DNA of 64,000 nucleotides from Vibrio pectenicida (GTDB lineage Bacteria > Pseudomonadota > Gammaproteobacteria > Enterobacterales > Vibrionaceae). The notes under the pieces are model-generated. The model saw only the letters and a program-made list of their open reading frames with translations, was not told where the DNA came from and made no database searches. Below, piece by piece: positions 33,373-43,135 of the stretch (position 1 is its first letter; every line of letters starts with the position of its first letter). The stretch covers positions 248,001 through 312,000 of the forward strand of contig AP024890.1 of NCBI GenBank assembly GCA_024347015.1. Direction: 5' to 3'. Both the position numbers and the translations under genes were made by a program.

Positions 33373-35490
33373 TTACCCTTCAATACGGGTATACTCATCA
33401 AGTATGCCCTTTAGCCAATCAAGTTTAAATGGTTTACCAAGAACGCTACTAAACCCTTGCTCTAGGTAATACTCTACATCACTATCAAACGTATTAGCAG
33501 TCAAAGCAATAATCGGAGTATTGGGGGCAAGCCCTTCTGTCCTGATGCGCTGCAGTGCTTCCAGACCATCCATCACGGGCATTTGAATGTCCATAAAAAT
33601 AATATCGAAACTTTTTTGTCGAAGCATATCTAGACATTCTTGACCATTATTCACCGTTGTGATCTCGGCACTCAACGTCAGCAGCATCTTTTCTGCCACA
33701 ATCTGATTCATGCGAATATCTTCAACCAGCATAGCTGAAACCTTTCGTGGCTCATATCCCATAGAGGGAGGTATTGAGCTTGGTTCAGGTGTACCCTGCA
33801 AGCAGCTAACTAAACTCAAAAGATCGTAAGGTTTGCTCAGCAGCCTGGCATTATCCATAAGAGGCAAAGGCGTATTAACGTGGCCATAAACTAAGATGGA
33901 TTCTGGCTCAACCTCAACAAATTGATTGAGTTTCTCATCCAACTGCTCACCATTACTAAGATAGTACAGTAAGGTGGTCCCCTGTGAATCATAAAGACCA
34001 AGTTCCTCTAATTCACCAATGATCAACGAGCGTACATCTTGGTTACTGGCAATCACTTGTACAAATTTTTTGTTCTGTAAAGGGTTAAGTAAGAGTTTCT
34101 CTTTTATCACCTCTGTCGGAATATTAACGCTAAACTCACTGCCGGCACCAAAAGTACTATTCACTTGTATCGTACCGCCAAACATCGAGACTAAAGACTG
34201 GCAAATAGACAAGCCAAGTCCTGTCCCACCATATTTACGAGTAATAGAGTCATCAGCTTGGGTAAACTCTTGAAATACTTTATCAAGCTGCTCTTGAGTC
34301 ATACCTATACCACTATCCTTGACTCTAATATTGAGTTGAGTTTGTCCGTCTTCCCTTGCGATAGAGATGGACATATCTACCAGTCCCTTTTCAGTAAATT
34401 TAAGGGCGTTGTAACCTAAATTATTAATTATTTGCACTAGTTTGGTCTTATCTGAGCGAATTTTGTAATCACTTTTAAGTCCGGTAGAAAAGAACACCTC
34501 AACGTCGTGTTGCTTATCAAAATTAATAAATACCGTTTTAGACACATCGATAAGTTCACTGAGATAAAAATCGTCGTTGGATAACGTCGATTTACCCTTC
34601 TCAATTTTACTTAGGTCGAGAACATTATTAATCAATTTAAGAAGGTGCTCACCGGAGCTATTAATCATTGATAAAAAGTGGCGAGTCTGCTCATCTGATG
34701 ATTGGTAATACTCTTTTTGACTCAGACCAATAATTGCGTTTAATGGAGTGCGCATTTCATGGGACATATTAGCCAAAAATCTTGCTTTAGCATTGGCACT
34801 TTGCTCGGCATTCTTTTTGGCCTCTTCCATAACTTGGGTTTTTTCTTCTAAGTCTTTCCCTAATCTGATTTGATTTAAGTACATCCAAGAGATCACACCG
34901 ACCATTAACATCGAGCATAGGAAAATGATCCCCAAATAAATATATTGTTTGTTATAAAATGACTCTTTAAAATTAAGAAATTCAGCCTGCCTCTGCTGGA
35001 CATTGTTAACAAATCCAGACAAGTAAGCATTCAATCGCGTGTATGCTTTATCAAATGCAGATATCACTTGTTGAGCTGCTTGGATATCACCTAGAGTGAG
35101 CTTATCAATGTCATCAAAAGCCTCCGAAACAAAATGGTTAATCTGCCGGAGTTCATCCACATCACCATAATTTGAGTGTAAGTCTATCGTCCTCTCAGCC
35201 AGTAAATCATGATAGATACTCGCTCGGAACACTTTCGATTTAAACTTAAGCTGGAGTAGATGTTTTTTGTCTCTGTGGGTGGTGTAGGTAAGAATTGCCG
35301 CTTTTACGGTTAATAGCTTGGTTTTCGCTGTGATGTTGTTGTTAATGATAGTGACATAAGGTTCAGGTGCAACATTCTTAATTTTAGAGACTGAGAAAAA
35401 AACGTAAATAATCACTAACAGAAGCACAAGGGATAACGCTGAGATGATAGCGACAAAATGTCGTCCTCTTTCCCAAAAACTTGCCCCCAT
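33373..35490 (-). CDS. Hybrid sensor histidine kinase/response regulator
   Basis: 705 residues. TM1 about 14-34, a helical periplasmic sensor (35-183), TM2 about 184-206, then a coiled linker, the phospho-acceptor His244 (SHEMRTPLN), the ATPase domain (NLGYNALKFTEKG, DSGIGM, GGTGLGLSI), a degenerate receiver-like stretch (about 470-565) and a C-terminal receiver with Asp634 (IFMDIQMPVMDG). There is no HPt domain. It lies five bases after the periplasmic molybdopterin-domain gene, so the two form an operon: the small protein may be the ligand sensor (inference). Located between the two purine operons. Confidence 0.93.
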   Translation of the reverse strand: MGASFWERGRHFVAIISALSLVLLLVIIYVFFSVSKIKNVAPEPYVTIINNNITAKTKLLTVKAAILTYTTHRDKKHLLQLKFKSKVFRASIYHDLLAERTIDLHSNYGDVDELRQINHFVSEAFDDIDKLTLGDIQAAQQVISAFDKAYTRLNAYLSGFVNNVQQRQAEFLNFKESFYNKQYIYLGIIFLCSMLMVGVISWMYLNQIRLGKDLEEKTQVMEEAKKNAEQSANAKARFLANMSHEMRTPLNAIIGLSQKEYYQSSDEQTRHFLSMINSSGEHLLKLINNVLDLSKIEKGKSTLSNDDFYLSELIDVSKTVFINFDKQHDVEVFFSTGLKSDYKIRSDKTKLVQIINNLGYNALKFTEKGLVDMSISIAREDGQTQLNIRVKDSGIGMTQEQLDKVFQEFTQADDSITRKYGGTGLGLSICQSLVSMFGGTIQVNSTFGAGSEFSVNIPTEVIKEKLLLNPLQNKKFVQVIASNQDVRSLIIGELEELGLYDSQGTTLLYYLSNGEQLDEKLNQFVEVEPESILVYGHVNTPLPLMDNARLLSKPYDLLSLVSCLQGTPEPSSIPPSMGYEPRKVSAMLVEDIRMNQIVAEKMLLTLSAEITTVNNGQECLDMLRQKSFDIIFMDIQMPVMDGLEALQRIRTEGLAPNTPIIALTANTFDSDVEYYLEQGFSSVLGKPFKLDWLKGILDEYTRIEG

Positions 35491-35495
35491 AATCG

Positions 35496-35996
35496 CTACT
35501 CGACAATCAAATCTCGCACCTGCCAGACTGACAAACCATAGTACAGGTCTCTATCAAGCTCTGGGTGATCAACAAATGGAAAAACAATAAAAAATGGCCC
35601 TTTACCATCAATAGTCATCTTAATACCATCTTCATGTGTTGCCAGCAAAACGTCATATTTTTTAATATCAGCAATGGAAATACTCACTACATAATCGTCC
35701 CAGGCAATCACTTTAAGTGACGAACCTTTTGCACCAACATAGTCCAACAATGCACTTAACTTAGGTCCTTTGTATTCTAAGGGCTCAGCAACAACATGGT
35801 TATGGGTTGTAATGACACCTTGTTGTAACTGTTTAATCATTTTAGTATCAAATTCAACACCACTAGATGTGTTTGACTCGGTAATTTTGCCAGAGACCCA
35901 AAGTATTGGATCTCCTTCTGGAGGAGGCAGGGCATGTACAATATTAGCGAACATTACCCCAATACTCAGCAAACTGACAAAAACGACTTGGCGCAT
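35496..35996 (-). CDS. Periplasmic oxidoreductase molybdopterin-binding-domain-like protein
   Basis: 166 residues with a signal peptide (cleavage near VHA, residue 22). The sequence (ILWVSGKIT, YKGPKLSALLDYVGA, DGKGPFFIVFPF, LYYGLSVWQVRDL) resembles the sulfite-oxidase/YedY molybdopterin domain, but the mature protein has no cysteine at all, so the Mo ligand of the true enzymes is missing. It is thus probably a binding or sensing protein for the adjacent kinase (inference from the five-base spacing). Confidence 0.8.
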   Translation of the reverse strand: MRQVVFVSLLSIGVMFANIVHALPPPEGDPILWVSGKITESNTSSGVEFDTKMIKQLQQGVITTHNHVVAEPLEYKGPKLSALLDYVGAKGSSLKVIAWDDYVVSISIADIKKYDVLLATHEDGIKMTIDGKGPFFIVFPFVDHPELDRDLYYGLSVWQVRDLIVE

Positions 35997-36152
35997 AAGA
36001 AACCCTCAAAAGTGCTTTAATTATCATTAATTTTTTTATATATTTATCGTTTAGTATAGCCAAAGAATCACTACTACTCTTGACTTCACTCAATTCCAAT
36101 GATTGATGCCAAATACAACACATCAGAATATTTAAAAAGTAGTGCCATGATT

Positions 36153-37406
36153 TTATTGACTTGTAGAAATAGAAGCACCTTGAACAACCCATAACTGGAT
36201 CAAGGCACGCTCTTCATCTGTCATTTGAGTTAAGTTACCTGGTGGCATCACTTGGGTCTGTACCGCTTGAATCATAATTAAAGGTAGGTGGTGTAATATA
36301 TCTTGTGGTGAGTCTAATTTTACGCCAGCAGGTGCGACCGAAAATGCCTGATGTGCAGGAGTTTGAGAGTGACAAACACCACAGCGAAGTTGAATGACCT
36401 TATTTACCCTAGTAAAGCTAACGTAATTATCTTGAACTTCATCCCTCATTTCCGTGGAGTAGATTTTTTCTAAACTATCCATTTGGAACATCGACATTGA
36501 CGATGTATTAGTCATATAAGGAGACGATACAAAAGCTAATGCTATTATTCCTAAGGCTGATGCAGGGATCGCCCAAACAAACTTTTGACTGCTATGGCGG
36601 GTATTAAAATAATGGCGCAGCAAAATGCTAAGAGCAGACAAACCCGCTAGAATCGCCCAGTTGTAACTGGAGCCATAAGTGCTGGGAAAATGATTACTTA
36701 TCATAATAAACAAGACAGGTAGCGTCATATAATTATTATGCCGAGAGCGGAGTAGCGCTTTAGCAGGCAAGGACGGATCTGGCTGACATTGCTGCTTAAT
36801 CGCTTGGACCAAGTCACGCTGAGCCGGCATAATAACCCTAAACACATTACCGACCATGATAGTACCAATCATGGCACCAATATGAATGTATGCTCCTCGA
36901 CCACTGAAAACTTGAATTAAACCATAACTGGCGCCAACAAAAAAAACAAACAACGTAATGGCCAGTAATATCGGCACTTGTTTAAGCGGTGAATTGCATA
37001 ATCGATCATAAATAATCCACCCAATAAAAAGAGAACCAATACCTATAGAAATAGCCCCTACTGGTGACAACTCTGAATCAGGGGACATAAGATAAAGCTC
37101 AGCATTAAAATAGTAGATAACACACAGCAACATAACGCCGGTTATCCAAGTAAAATAAGCTTCCCACTTAAACCAATGCAGATGCTCTGGCATTTTATCT
37201 GGCGCTAGCTGATATTTTTCTAGATGATAAATACCTCCCCCATGTATTGCCCACAAGTCACCCGAGAGCCCTTTTTTCGGATTGATTCGATTAAGGTTGT
37301 TTTCCAGCCAAACAAAATAAAACGAAGCTCCAATCCAAGCAACACCAACCACCATGTGAGCCCAGCGAATCACTAGATTCAACCATTCTGTTACATGAGG
37401 ATCCAT
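36153..37406 (-). CDS. puuD: Urate hydroxylase PuuD with a C-terminal cytochrome c domain
   Basis: 417 residues. The N-terminal part is an eight-TM-type domain (WAHMVVGVAWIGASFYFVWLE; HWFKWEAYFTWITGV) as in PuuD. The end carries a c-type haem: CGVCH at 342-346 with a possible axial Met387 (VMPPGN). It oxidises urate to 5-hydroxyisourate, passing electrons to the respiratory chain (family knowledge). It replaces soluble uricase or HpxO, which I do not see. ATG 37406 follows AGGAG. Last gene of the leftward purine operon. Confidence 0.94.
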   Translation of the reverse strand: MDPHVTEWLNLVIRWAHMVVGVAWIGASFYFVWLENNLNRINPKKGLSGDLWAIHGGGIYHLEKYQLAPDKMPEHLHWFKWEAYFTWITGVMLLCVIYYFNAELYLMSPDSELSPVGAISIGIGSLFIGWIIYDRLCNSPLKQVPILLAITLFVFFVGASYGLIQVFSGRGAYIHIGAMIGTIMVGNVFRVIMPAQRDLVQAIKQQCQPDPSLPAKALLRSRHNNYMTLPVLFIMISNHFPSTYGSSYNWAILAGLSALSILLRHYFNTRHSSQKFVWAIPASALGIIALAFVSSPYMTNTSSMSMFQMDSLEKIYSTEMRDEVQDNYVSFTRVNKVIQLRCGVCHSQTPAHQAFSVAPAGVKLDSPQDILHHLPLIMIQAVQTQVMPPGNLTQMTDEERALIQLWVVQGASISTSQ

Positions 37407-37448
37407 ATTGTTCTCCTATTTAACGCCGACTTAAATCAAGTCAAAGTA

Positions 37449-37967
37449 TTAGGGAATATCTGCTAGATGAAGCTCAACCAAATCTTTATCAAACATCACA
37501 GTTTCACAATTACTCCCTTTTCCATCACGATCAACAACCAACAACTGATCACCCTCAACCAGAGTAAGCAGAGGGTGATGCCAAACACCTTTAAAGTAAT
37601 TTACGCCTTGATGACCATTAGTAACAAAAGCTCTACTCTGGGAAAGTGTGGGAAAATCCCCCTTAGGTGCAACAACAATTAAAAATGGATGTCCATCAAG
37701 TGGGATAAAGGCCTGAGTTCCAAGTGGATGACGCTCAAGTATTTTGATAGTGAAAGGGTAATTGGGTAATTTTGCTTTAAAGATACTGATAACCGCATTT
37801 CCGTCTTCATCATTTACATCGGATACAGCCAGTTTATGGTAACGGCGTGCCATACCATCATTGATGATCGAATAATCACGATTTTTTATCTCAATGACTT
37901 CACCAAATTGAGCAAACGTTTGTGCCGTTAGTGGCTCTATTTTTAACCGACCCAGTTCACATGCCAT
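37449..37967 (-). CDS. allA: Ureidoglycolate lyase
   Basis: 172 residues, matching AllA in length and in the segments FAQFGEVIE, ERHPLGTQAFIPLDG, FLIVVAP and GVWHHPLLTL. It splits ureidoglycolate to glyoxylate and urea, the last step of the predicted route (family knowledge). It lies 14 bases after the allantoicase gene, so it is cotranscribed. Confidence 0.94.
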   Translation of the reverse strand: MACELGRLKIEPLTAQTFAQFGEVIEIKNRDYSIINDGMARRYHKLAVSDVNDEDGNAVISIFKAKLPNYPFTIKILERHPLGTQAFIPLDGHPFLIVVAPKGDFPTLSQSRAFVTNGHQGVNYFKGVWHHPLLTLVEGDQLLVVDRDGKGSNCETVMFDKDLVELHLADIP

Positions 37968-37981
37968 ATCTGTCTAGCCCG

Positions 37982-38965
37982 TTAAGCCTTAGTACCAAAT
38001 AAACGCAAGCGACTGATTCCCCCATCAGGAAATATGTTCAGACGCACATGCGTAACAGGACCCAAATTAATCACCTCCGAGGTAAATTCATGAATGTCAT
38101 CCGCATTGAGTTTTTGAGCAGGAAGTAATTCAGACCAAAACACGCTTTGATTTATCAAATCTTCATTACTCTCTCCTTCAAGATAGGCAGCCTGAACCGA
38201 ACAGCGGTCTGGGAAGTTACCTTTGAAATTTCCTGTATCGACAACCACACATTCTATGTTTCCAGCATGGCCTAATTCAACAAGTACCCAGTCATTACCC
38301 GGCGTTCTCCTACGAGCCGTTTCCCACCCATCACCCATGTTTTCACCCCGACCAATGCCAAGGATATTCGACTTATTGCCAAAATGTTGATCGCTGCATG
38401 ACAATGCACGCCCACCATTTTCAACCGCAGCAAGGTCCACTCTTTGCCTATGATCCAATCCTTGCCAATCGACACTCGGTCGGCCATAAACACGTAAACG
38501 AGCTACGCCTCCATCTGGATATATATTAAGGCGTAAGTGAGTGTATACTTCGTCGCTATCTATTTTCTCAACGTGGTGAGTGTTACCGTATAAATTCATT
38601 TGGGGTAGAATTTCTTTCCACTGGGTCAATGCACATGGATCGCCATCAGGCCAATAACAAGCATCGATAGATGCCGCGGGTGGAAAGTTACCCGTAAAAA
38701 AAGAAGTATCGACATCAACACCCGCCACCATTCCAACTAAACCCAAGCGAATGATACAAAAATCATGGCCTTCTTCACGCTTTCGGCGACTTTCCCAGCC
38801 ATCCATCCATTTTCCATTTTCATCATAGATACCTTCCCGCCATTTAGGGGCCTCACGACGTATTAATCGGCTTTTGTCAGCAAAAAAATCATCCGTGGCA
38901 TAAATTACCTGAGCGCCAAGCTTTTCATCAGCAAGGTTGATATAATGTTCAAACTCTAACGACAT
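37982..38965 (-). CDS. alc: Allantoicase
   Basis: About 327 residues with two copies of the allantoicase repeat: WKEGIYDENGKWMDGWE-type start (here RREAPKWREGIYDENG), CIIRLGLVGMVAGVDVDTSFF and the second copy DWVLVELGHAGNIECVVVDTG, each with a following THVRLNI/THLRLNI strand and PDGG(I/V)(S/A)RLR. It cleaves allantoate to ureidoglycolate and urea. I chose ATG 38965, which follows GAGG at good spacing, rather than an ATG 45 bases earlier. Confidence 0.94.
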   Translation of the reverse strand: MSLEFEHYINLADEKLGAQVIYATDDFFADKSRLIRREAPKWREGIYDENGKWMDGWESRRKREEGHDFCIIRLGLVGMVAGVDVDTSFFTGNFPPAASIDACYWPDGDPCALTQWKEILPQMNLYGNTHHVEKIDSDEVYTHLRLNIYPDGGVARLRVYGRPSVDWQGLDHRQRVDLAAVENGGRALSCSDQHFGNKSNILGIGRGENMGDGWETARRRTPGNDWVLVELGHAGNIECVVVDTGNFKGNFPDRCSVQAAYLEGESNEDLINQSVFWSELLPAQKLNADDIHEFTSEVINLGPVTHVRLNIFPDGGISRLRLFGTKA

Positions 38966-39030
38966 GGCTTTATCCTCACGAATTGACTTCACATCAACGT
39001 CATCAAACACTTCAAAAAATATTGATTTTA

Positions 39031-39546
39031 TTACATATCTTGTAATCTCAGTAATGCAATCTTGTTGACTTCTTCAAGGGCAAACACAAATTCCGTCTTA
39101 ACGTCATTGTTAATTCTGTTATTGAAAGCATCGAGAATTTGCTTTCGAGTTGCCCCTTTCACCGCCATGATGAAAGGAAAGTTAAAACGGCTTTTGTACA
39201 AGTCGTTATAGAGAGTAAATTGCTCAAACTCCTCAGTAGTGCATTGACTAAGTCCAGCTCCCGCCTGCTCAGCCAAAGATGAAACACTCAGATCACCACT
39301 AATGGCAGCCCGACCTGCAAGATCGGGGTGTGCGCAAAGAACGTCTAATTGCTGATGTTTTTCTGCCTCGATTAATACTTTTGCCATGCGTTGATGTAAA
39401 AACTCAACCTCATTATCTTTTTCACCGAGCCCTTGTTCAAATACCTTCTCAGCAACCCAAGGACTGTGTTCATACACTTCACCGAACTGATTAATAAATT
39501 CTTCGCGAGCCATGTCACAAGGAGCACAAGTACTAAACTGACGCAT
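39031..39546 (-). CDS. uraD: OHCU decarboxylase
   Basis: About 171 residues. The family motifs are FGEVYEHSPWVAE and CAHPDLAGRAA, with the catalytic His in HPDLAG, and then YNDLYKSRFNFPFIMAVKG. It decarboxylates 2-oxo-4-hydroxy-4-carboxy-5-ureidoimidazoline to S-allantoin (family knowledge). ATG 39546 lies one base after the puuE stop (TAAAATG) and uses AAGGGG in the end of puuE as binding site; an upstream in-frame start overlaps puuE and is unlikely. Confidence 0.94.
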   Translation of the reverse strand: MRQFSTCAPCDMAREEFINQFGEVYEHSPWVAEKVFEQGLGEKDNEVEFLHQRMAKVLIEAEKHQQLDVLCAHPDLAGRAAISGDLSVSSLAEQAGAGLSQCTTEEFEQFTLYNDLYKSRFNFPFIMAVKGATRKQILDAFNNRINNDVKTEFVFALEEVNKIALLRLQDM

Positions 39547-39547
39547 T

Positions 39548-40471
39548 TTATTCCCCTTTTGCCGCATTATATGGATGATATTGATGCCAGTGCCGAGCAA
39601 TATCAACACGTCGACATACCCATACACTGTCATGAGATTGTACATAATCTAAAAAACGCTTCAGGGCCATAATTCGGCCCGGTCGGCCAATCAAGCGGCA
39701 ATGCAACCCAACGGACATCATTTTTGGTGCGGTTGCACCTTCTTGATATAAAGCATCAAAGCTGTCTTTCAAGTATTGGTAGAATTGCTCACCACAATTA
39801 AAACCCTGCGCCGTAGCAAAACGCATGTCATTGGCGTCCAACGTATATGGAATCACAAGCTGTGGGCGCCCAGCCACCTCACACCAGTAGGGAAGATCAT
39901 CATTATAGGCATCTGAGTCATACAAAAAACCGCCCTCCTCTGCAACCAAACGGCGAGTATTAGGCCCTGTTCTGCCCGTATACCAACCTAAAGGCCGGCT
40001 GCCCGTGACCTGTTCAATAATGTTTATTGCCTTAGCCATGTGCTCTCGCTCTAACGCTTCTTCCATATGTTGGTAATCAATCCAACGATAACCATGACTA
40101 CATATTTCATGTCCAGCTTGAGTCATTGCTTTCGCCACAGCAGGGTGGCGCTCAATGGCCATGGCGACGGCAAACACAGTCAACGGAAATTGGTATTGCT
40201 CAAACAAACCTAAAATACGCCACACCCCCACTCTGCTACCATATTCATAGATTGATTCCATACTCATATGACGAGCACCTTGAATGGGCTTAGCGGCGGG
40301 GATTTCAGACAAAAAGGATTCAGATTCATCATCACCGTGTAAAAGGCAACGCTCTCCCCCTTCCTCATAATTTAGGACAAATGACAATGCGATACGGGCT
40401 TTACCCGGCCAATGGGGGGTTGGCGGGCTCGAACCATAGCCAATCAAGTCTCGGGCATAGTCCTCATCCAT
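39548..40471 (-). CDS. puuE: Allantoinase PuuE (polysaccharide-deacetylase fold)
   Basis: 307 residues. Signature segments are ALSFVLNYEEGGE, SMESIYEYGSRVGVWR, HEICSHGYRW and SVGLHCRLIGRPGR. PuuE hydrolyses allantoin to allantoate without the metal centre of classical allantoinase (family knowledge). It is the first gene of the leftward operon (puuE, uraD, alc, allA, puuD); a promoter should lie in 40472-40560. Confidence 0.95.
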   Translation of the reverse strand: MDEDYARDLIGYGSSPPTPHWPGKARIALSFVLNYEEGGERCLLHGDDESESFLSEIPAAKPIQGARHMSMESIYEYGSRVGVWRILGLFEQYQFPLTVFAVAMAIERHPAVAKAMTQAGHEICSHGYRWIDYQHMEEALEREHMAKAINIIEQVTGSRPLGWYTGRTGPNTRRLVAEEGGFLYDSDAYNDDLPYWCEVAGRPQLVIPYTLDANDMRFATAQGFNCGEQFYQYLKDSFDALYQEGATAPKMMSVGLHCRLIGRPGRIMALKRFLDYVQSHDSVWVCRRVDIARHWHQYHPYNAAKGE

Positions 40472-40752
40472 ATCGGCTCCTTGACATTCACACGACCAAA
40501 ATATTTATTAACCCTATAAATTTAGCCTATTAGGTAAAATGTGAAATAACGGAAACAGTTATTGCCGGGTGAGAGAGGCAAAAAGCAGGTTTTGCATTGT
40601 GATTAAAAGTCATTTGAGTGCATTCTCAAATGTAAAACACACTAATGATAGATTTAACTTTATAATGAGCTTCTTTGATATTCGCAGAGTAAGAGCTGAG
40701 CCCCCCTCTTACCCTCTTCAATTGATATCTACTATCACAGCAGGTCGTTATT
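40472..40752. other. Divergent intergenic region upstream of puuE
   Basis: About 280 bases with promoters for puuE and the DUF1460 gene. A forward open frame at 40569-40826 has no support. No clear operator palindrome was seen. Confidence 0.4.
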
Positions 40753-41589
40753 ATGAAAATGTTATCCTCATTATTTGCATTTTGTTTTGGGATTCTGACA
40801 ATTCATCAAGCGTGTTCTTCAGATAACGATCCATTTTCTGAAGCAAAAAATAACGAGCAAAGCAAATTGTTCTCCGACTATGCCAAGTTTTACACTGAGG
40901 CTCAAGAACACTTGGAGAATATCATCAACTCAAATGTCAATTCAGACTCCAAAAAGATTGAACAGCTATCTTCTGTGTTTGTCGATGTACCTTACGTTGC
41001 CAATCAATTAATTGGCGACCACCAAACGAAAGAGCAACTGGTGATCAAATTTGGTGAGCTCGATTGCTTTACATATCTAGATTATGTTGAAGCCTTACGA
41101 AAATCCGATCATTTAGAAGAGTTCAAGTACCATTTGATCCAAACTCGTTACATCGAAGGTAAGATACACTTTCTAAATAGACGTCATTTCTTTTCAGACT
41201 GGGTAAACGAAGAAACGTACAATGCGACCGATGTGACTACTGAGTTATCTAATTTATCGATAAGTGTGGTTAAAAAGCTCAACCAAAAAACCAGTGGTGG
41301 TGTGTACCTTGTTGGTCTGCCCATAAAAGAGCGAACCATCTCCTATATCCCTAGTGACAACGTCGATGAAACAGTACTGCAAAACATGCAAAATGGTGAT
41401 TATGTCGGCGCTTACACAGATATCGCAGGCCTTGATGTCACTCATACAGGAATATTTATCCAAACGGATAACGGACCCGTTTACCGCAACGCCTCTTCCA
41501 AACGCGCCAACAATAGAGTCGTAGATACGCCGTTTCTTGACTACATCAAAACCATACCTGGTATAGTGGTATACAGAGCCGTCGACTAA
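40753..41589 (+). CDS. Exported DUF1460 (NlpC/P60-like amidase) protein
   Basis: 278 residues with an N-terminal signal. Features of DUF1460 are GELDCFTYLDYVEAL (catalytic Cys), NRRHFFSDW and the downstream DVTHTGIFI His. These proteins have an NlpC/P60-like fold and are thought to be N-acetylmuramoyl-L-alanine amidases that act on peptidoglycan fragments (family knowledge). A Cys at the end of the signal (HQACSS) is not a good lipobox. There is no strong ribosome binding site before ATG 40753. Confidence 0.85.
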   Translation: MKMLSSLFAFCFGILTIHQACSSDNDPFSEAKNNEQSKLFSDYAKFYTEAQEHLENIINSNVNSDSKKIEQLSSVFVDVPYVANQLIGDHQTKEQLVIKFGELDCFTYLDYVEALRKSDHLEEFKYHLIQTRYIEGKIHFLNRRHFFSDWVNEETYNATDVTTELSNLSISVVKKLNQKTSGGVYLVGLPIKERTISYIPSDNVDETVLQNMQNGDYVGAYTDIAGLDVTHTGIFIQTDNGPVYRNASSKRANNRVVDTPFLDYIKTIPGIVVYRAVD

Positions 41590-42055
41590 CAACTAGCCCA
41601 TAGTTGGGCGAGCATTACTTATAAACAACTCTGGTGCTTCTAAATCCATGAGGGCAACAGCACATAACTCAAAGTGCGGCAAAGTCGCTTGGTGATCACA
41701 CAATCAGCTCAGGTATTTTGAATCAAAATTGGACAGAAGTCATTTAGAGTGGTTGTTCTAAATGGCTTCTATCAGATCAGAAAAGTATCTGGAAAACTAA
41801 AATGTTTGTACAGATGTTACTTAAGAGGGTACTACCCAACCCTAGAATACTCAGCAATAGTCAAACTATCAGCCTCTTTTCCTGTTATTTCTCCTATCCA
41901 ATGATCAACAACAGAAGTTCAATGAATTAGGCGAACTCGTGTAAATAAAATGATAGTGTAATTACGCAAATGTAAATCTGGTGGTTATTTGGATAAATAA
42001 ACATTAACTAACTTTATTCAAAGATACTTCTGATCAATCATTACGGAGAATTATA
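41590..42055. other. Intergenic region with two hairpins
   Basis: Holds a small hairpin right after the DUF1460 gene (41596-41609, GCCCA/TGGGC) and a long 14-bp stem with two mismatched pairs (41735-41748 with 41757-41770, loop GTGGTTGT). No gene recognised; the nfsB promoter should lie at 41950-42040. Confidence 0.5.
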
Positions 42056-42712
42056 ATGGCACATCCAATTATCGCAGATCTCAACAAGCGTTACACAACC
42101 AAAAAATATGATGCTAGCAAGCGTATTTCAGCAGAAAATATGCAAATCATCAAAGAAGCCCTTCGCCTATCTGCATCTTCAATTAACTCTCAACCTTGGA
42201 AATTTATTGTTATTGAATCTGACGAAGCAAAAGAGCGTCTCCACGGTACGTTTGCTAACAACTTTCAGTTCAACCAACCGCATGCAAAGGAAGCTTCACA
42301 TACAATTCTTTTCGCCTACGATCCTAAGTTTACCAAAGAGAAGTTTTCAAAACGTGTAGATGCCGAAGTATCTTCAGGTCACTTACCTGCGGACATGTAC
42401 GATCAATTCATGGGCGCTTATCTGTTCGCGGAGATGTGTACTGACGAGAATGGTTACAACGGTGGTTGGACTAAAGCACAGGTTTACATTGCCGTCGGTA
42501 ACCTACTGCATACGCTTGCTCGTTTGGGTGTTGATTCTACACCAATGGAAGGTGTAGACGCTGAGCTAATTGGTAAAGAGTTTGAAGCTGAGCTTGATGG
42601 TCACGTATGTGAAGTTGCGGTTGCTCTTGGTTACACTAAAGCAGATGAAGACTACAACCACGGTTTACCAAAAGCGCGTCTAGCATTGGATGATGTACTG
42701 ATGACTCTATAA
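42056..42712 (+). CDS. nfsB: Oxygen-insensitive NAD(P)H nitroreductase
   Basis: 218 residues, typical of NfsB/FRase I: YTTKKYD at the start, ALRLSASSINSQPWKFIVI (FMN binding), and ALGY with KARLALDDV at the end. It reduces nitroaromatics and quinones, and homologues act as dihydropteridine reductase or flavin reductase (family knowledge). ATG 42056 follows GGAG. Monocistronic, with a terminator after it. Confidence 0.95.
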   Translation: MAHPIIADLNKRYTTKKYDASKRISAENMQIIKEALRLSASSINSQPWKFIVIESDEAKERLHGTFANNFQFNQPHAKEASHTILFAYDPKFTKEKFSKRVDAEVSSGHLPADMYDQFMGAYLFAEMCTDENGYNGGWTKAQVYIAVGNLLHTLARLGVDSTPMEGVDAELIGKEFEAELDGHVCEVAVALGYTKADEDYNHGLPKARLALDDVLMTL

Positions 42713-42737
42713 TTTATACAACCTAGGTTGATTCGTT

Positions 42738-42769
42738 AAGCTTCAACATTGCTCATGTTGGAGCTTTTT
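42738..42769 (+). terminator. Terminator of nfsB
   Basis: A 12-bp stem (42738-42749 with 42755-42766, one T-G pair) and a T-run ending at 42769. Confidence 0.9.
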
Positions 42770-43135
42770 GGGGATGCAGTAACAATAGAGTTTAGCTGCA
42801 TTGACGGCTTATTGAATGAGTGTAATTTTATAACTGACTATGTTGTTGATAGGACGCTTTGGGGCAAAGATGAGTCAGGTAAGATTTGAGTTAACTCGAA
42901 GATGGTGAGTTTCAACGTCCATGCCCCCTAACAAAGTATGAAATACGTTGTAATGGGGTTAGGTTCCCTTTTTCTATACATGAGAGATTCCCCCCTCAGC
43001 ATCAACTGTTACTCCAGCTGTGCGATGAAATAGAGGTGAGCATTTCATCACACTTTACTATCTCATATAATTTAGTATCAGGCTGTCCACTACTGGGGGG
43101 GTCATTTGGGCTAGAAAAAAGCCTCAAGAAAGAGG
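42770..43135. other. Intergenic region between nfsB and the AT-rich cluster
   Basis: About 365 bases with stops in all frames. It changes to AT-rich sequence towards 43130. I see no gene, RNA or repeat. Confidence 0.4.

Noticed and set aside
40569..40826. Forward open frame before the DUF1460 gene
   Set aside because: It overlaps the DUF1460 start, lacks a ribosome site and has low-complexity content.
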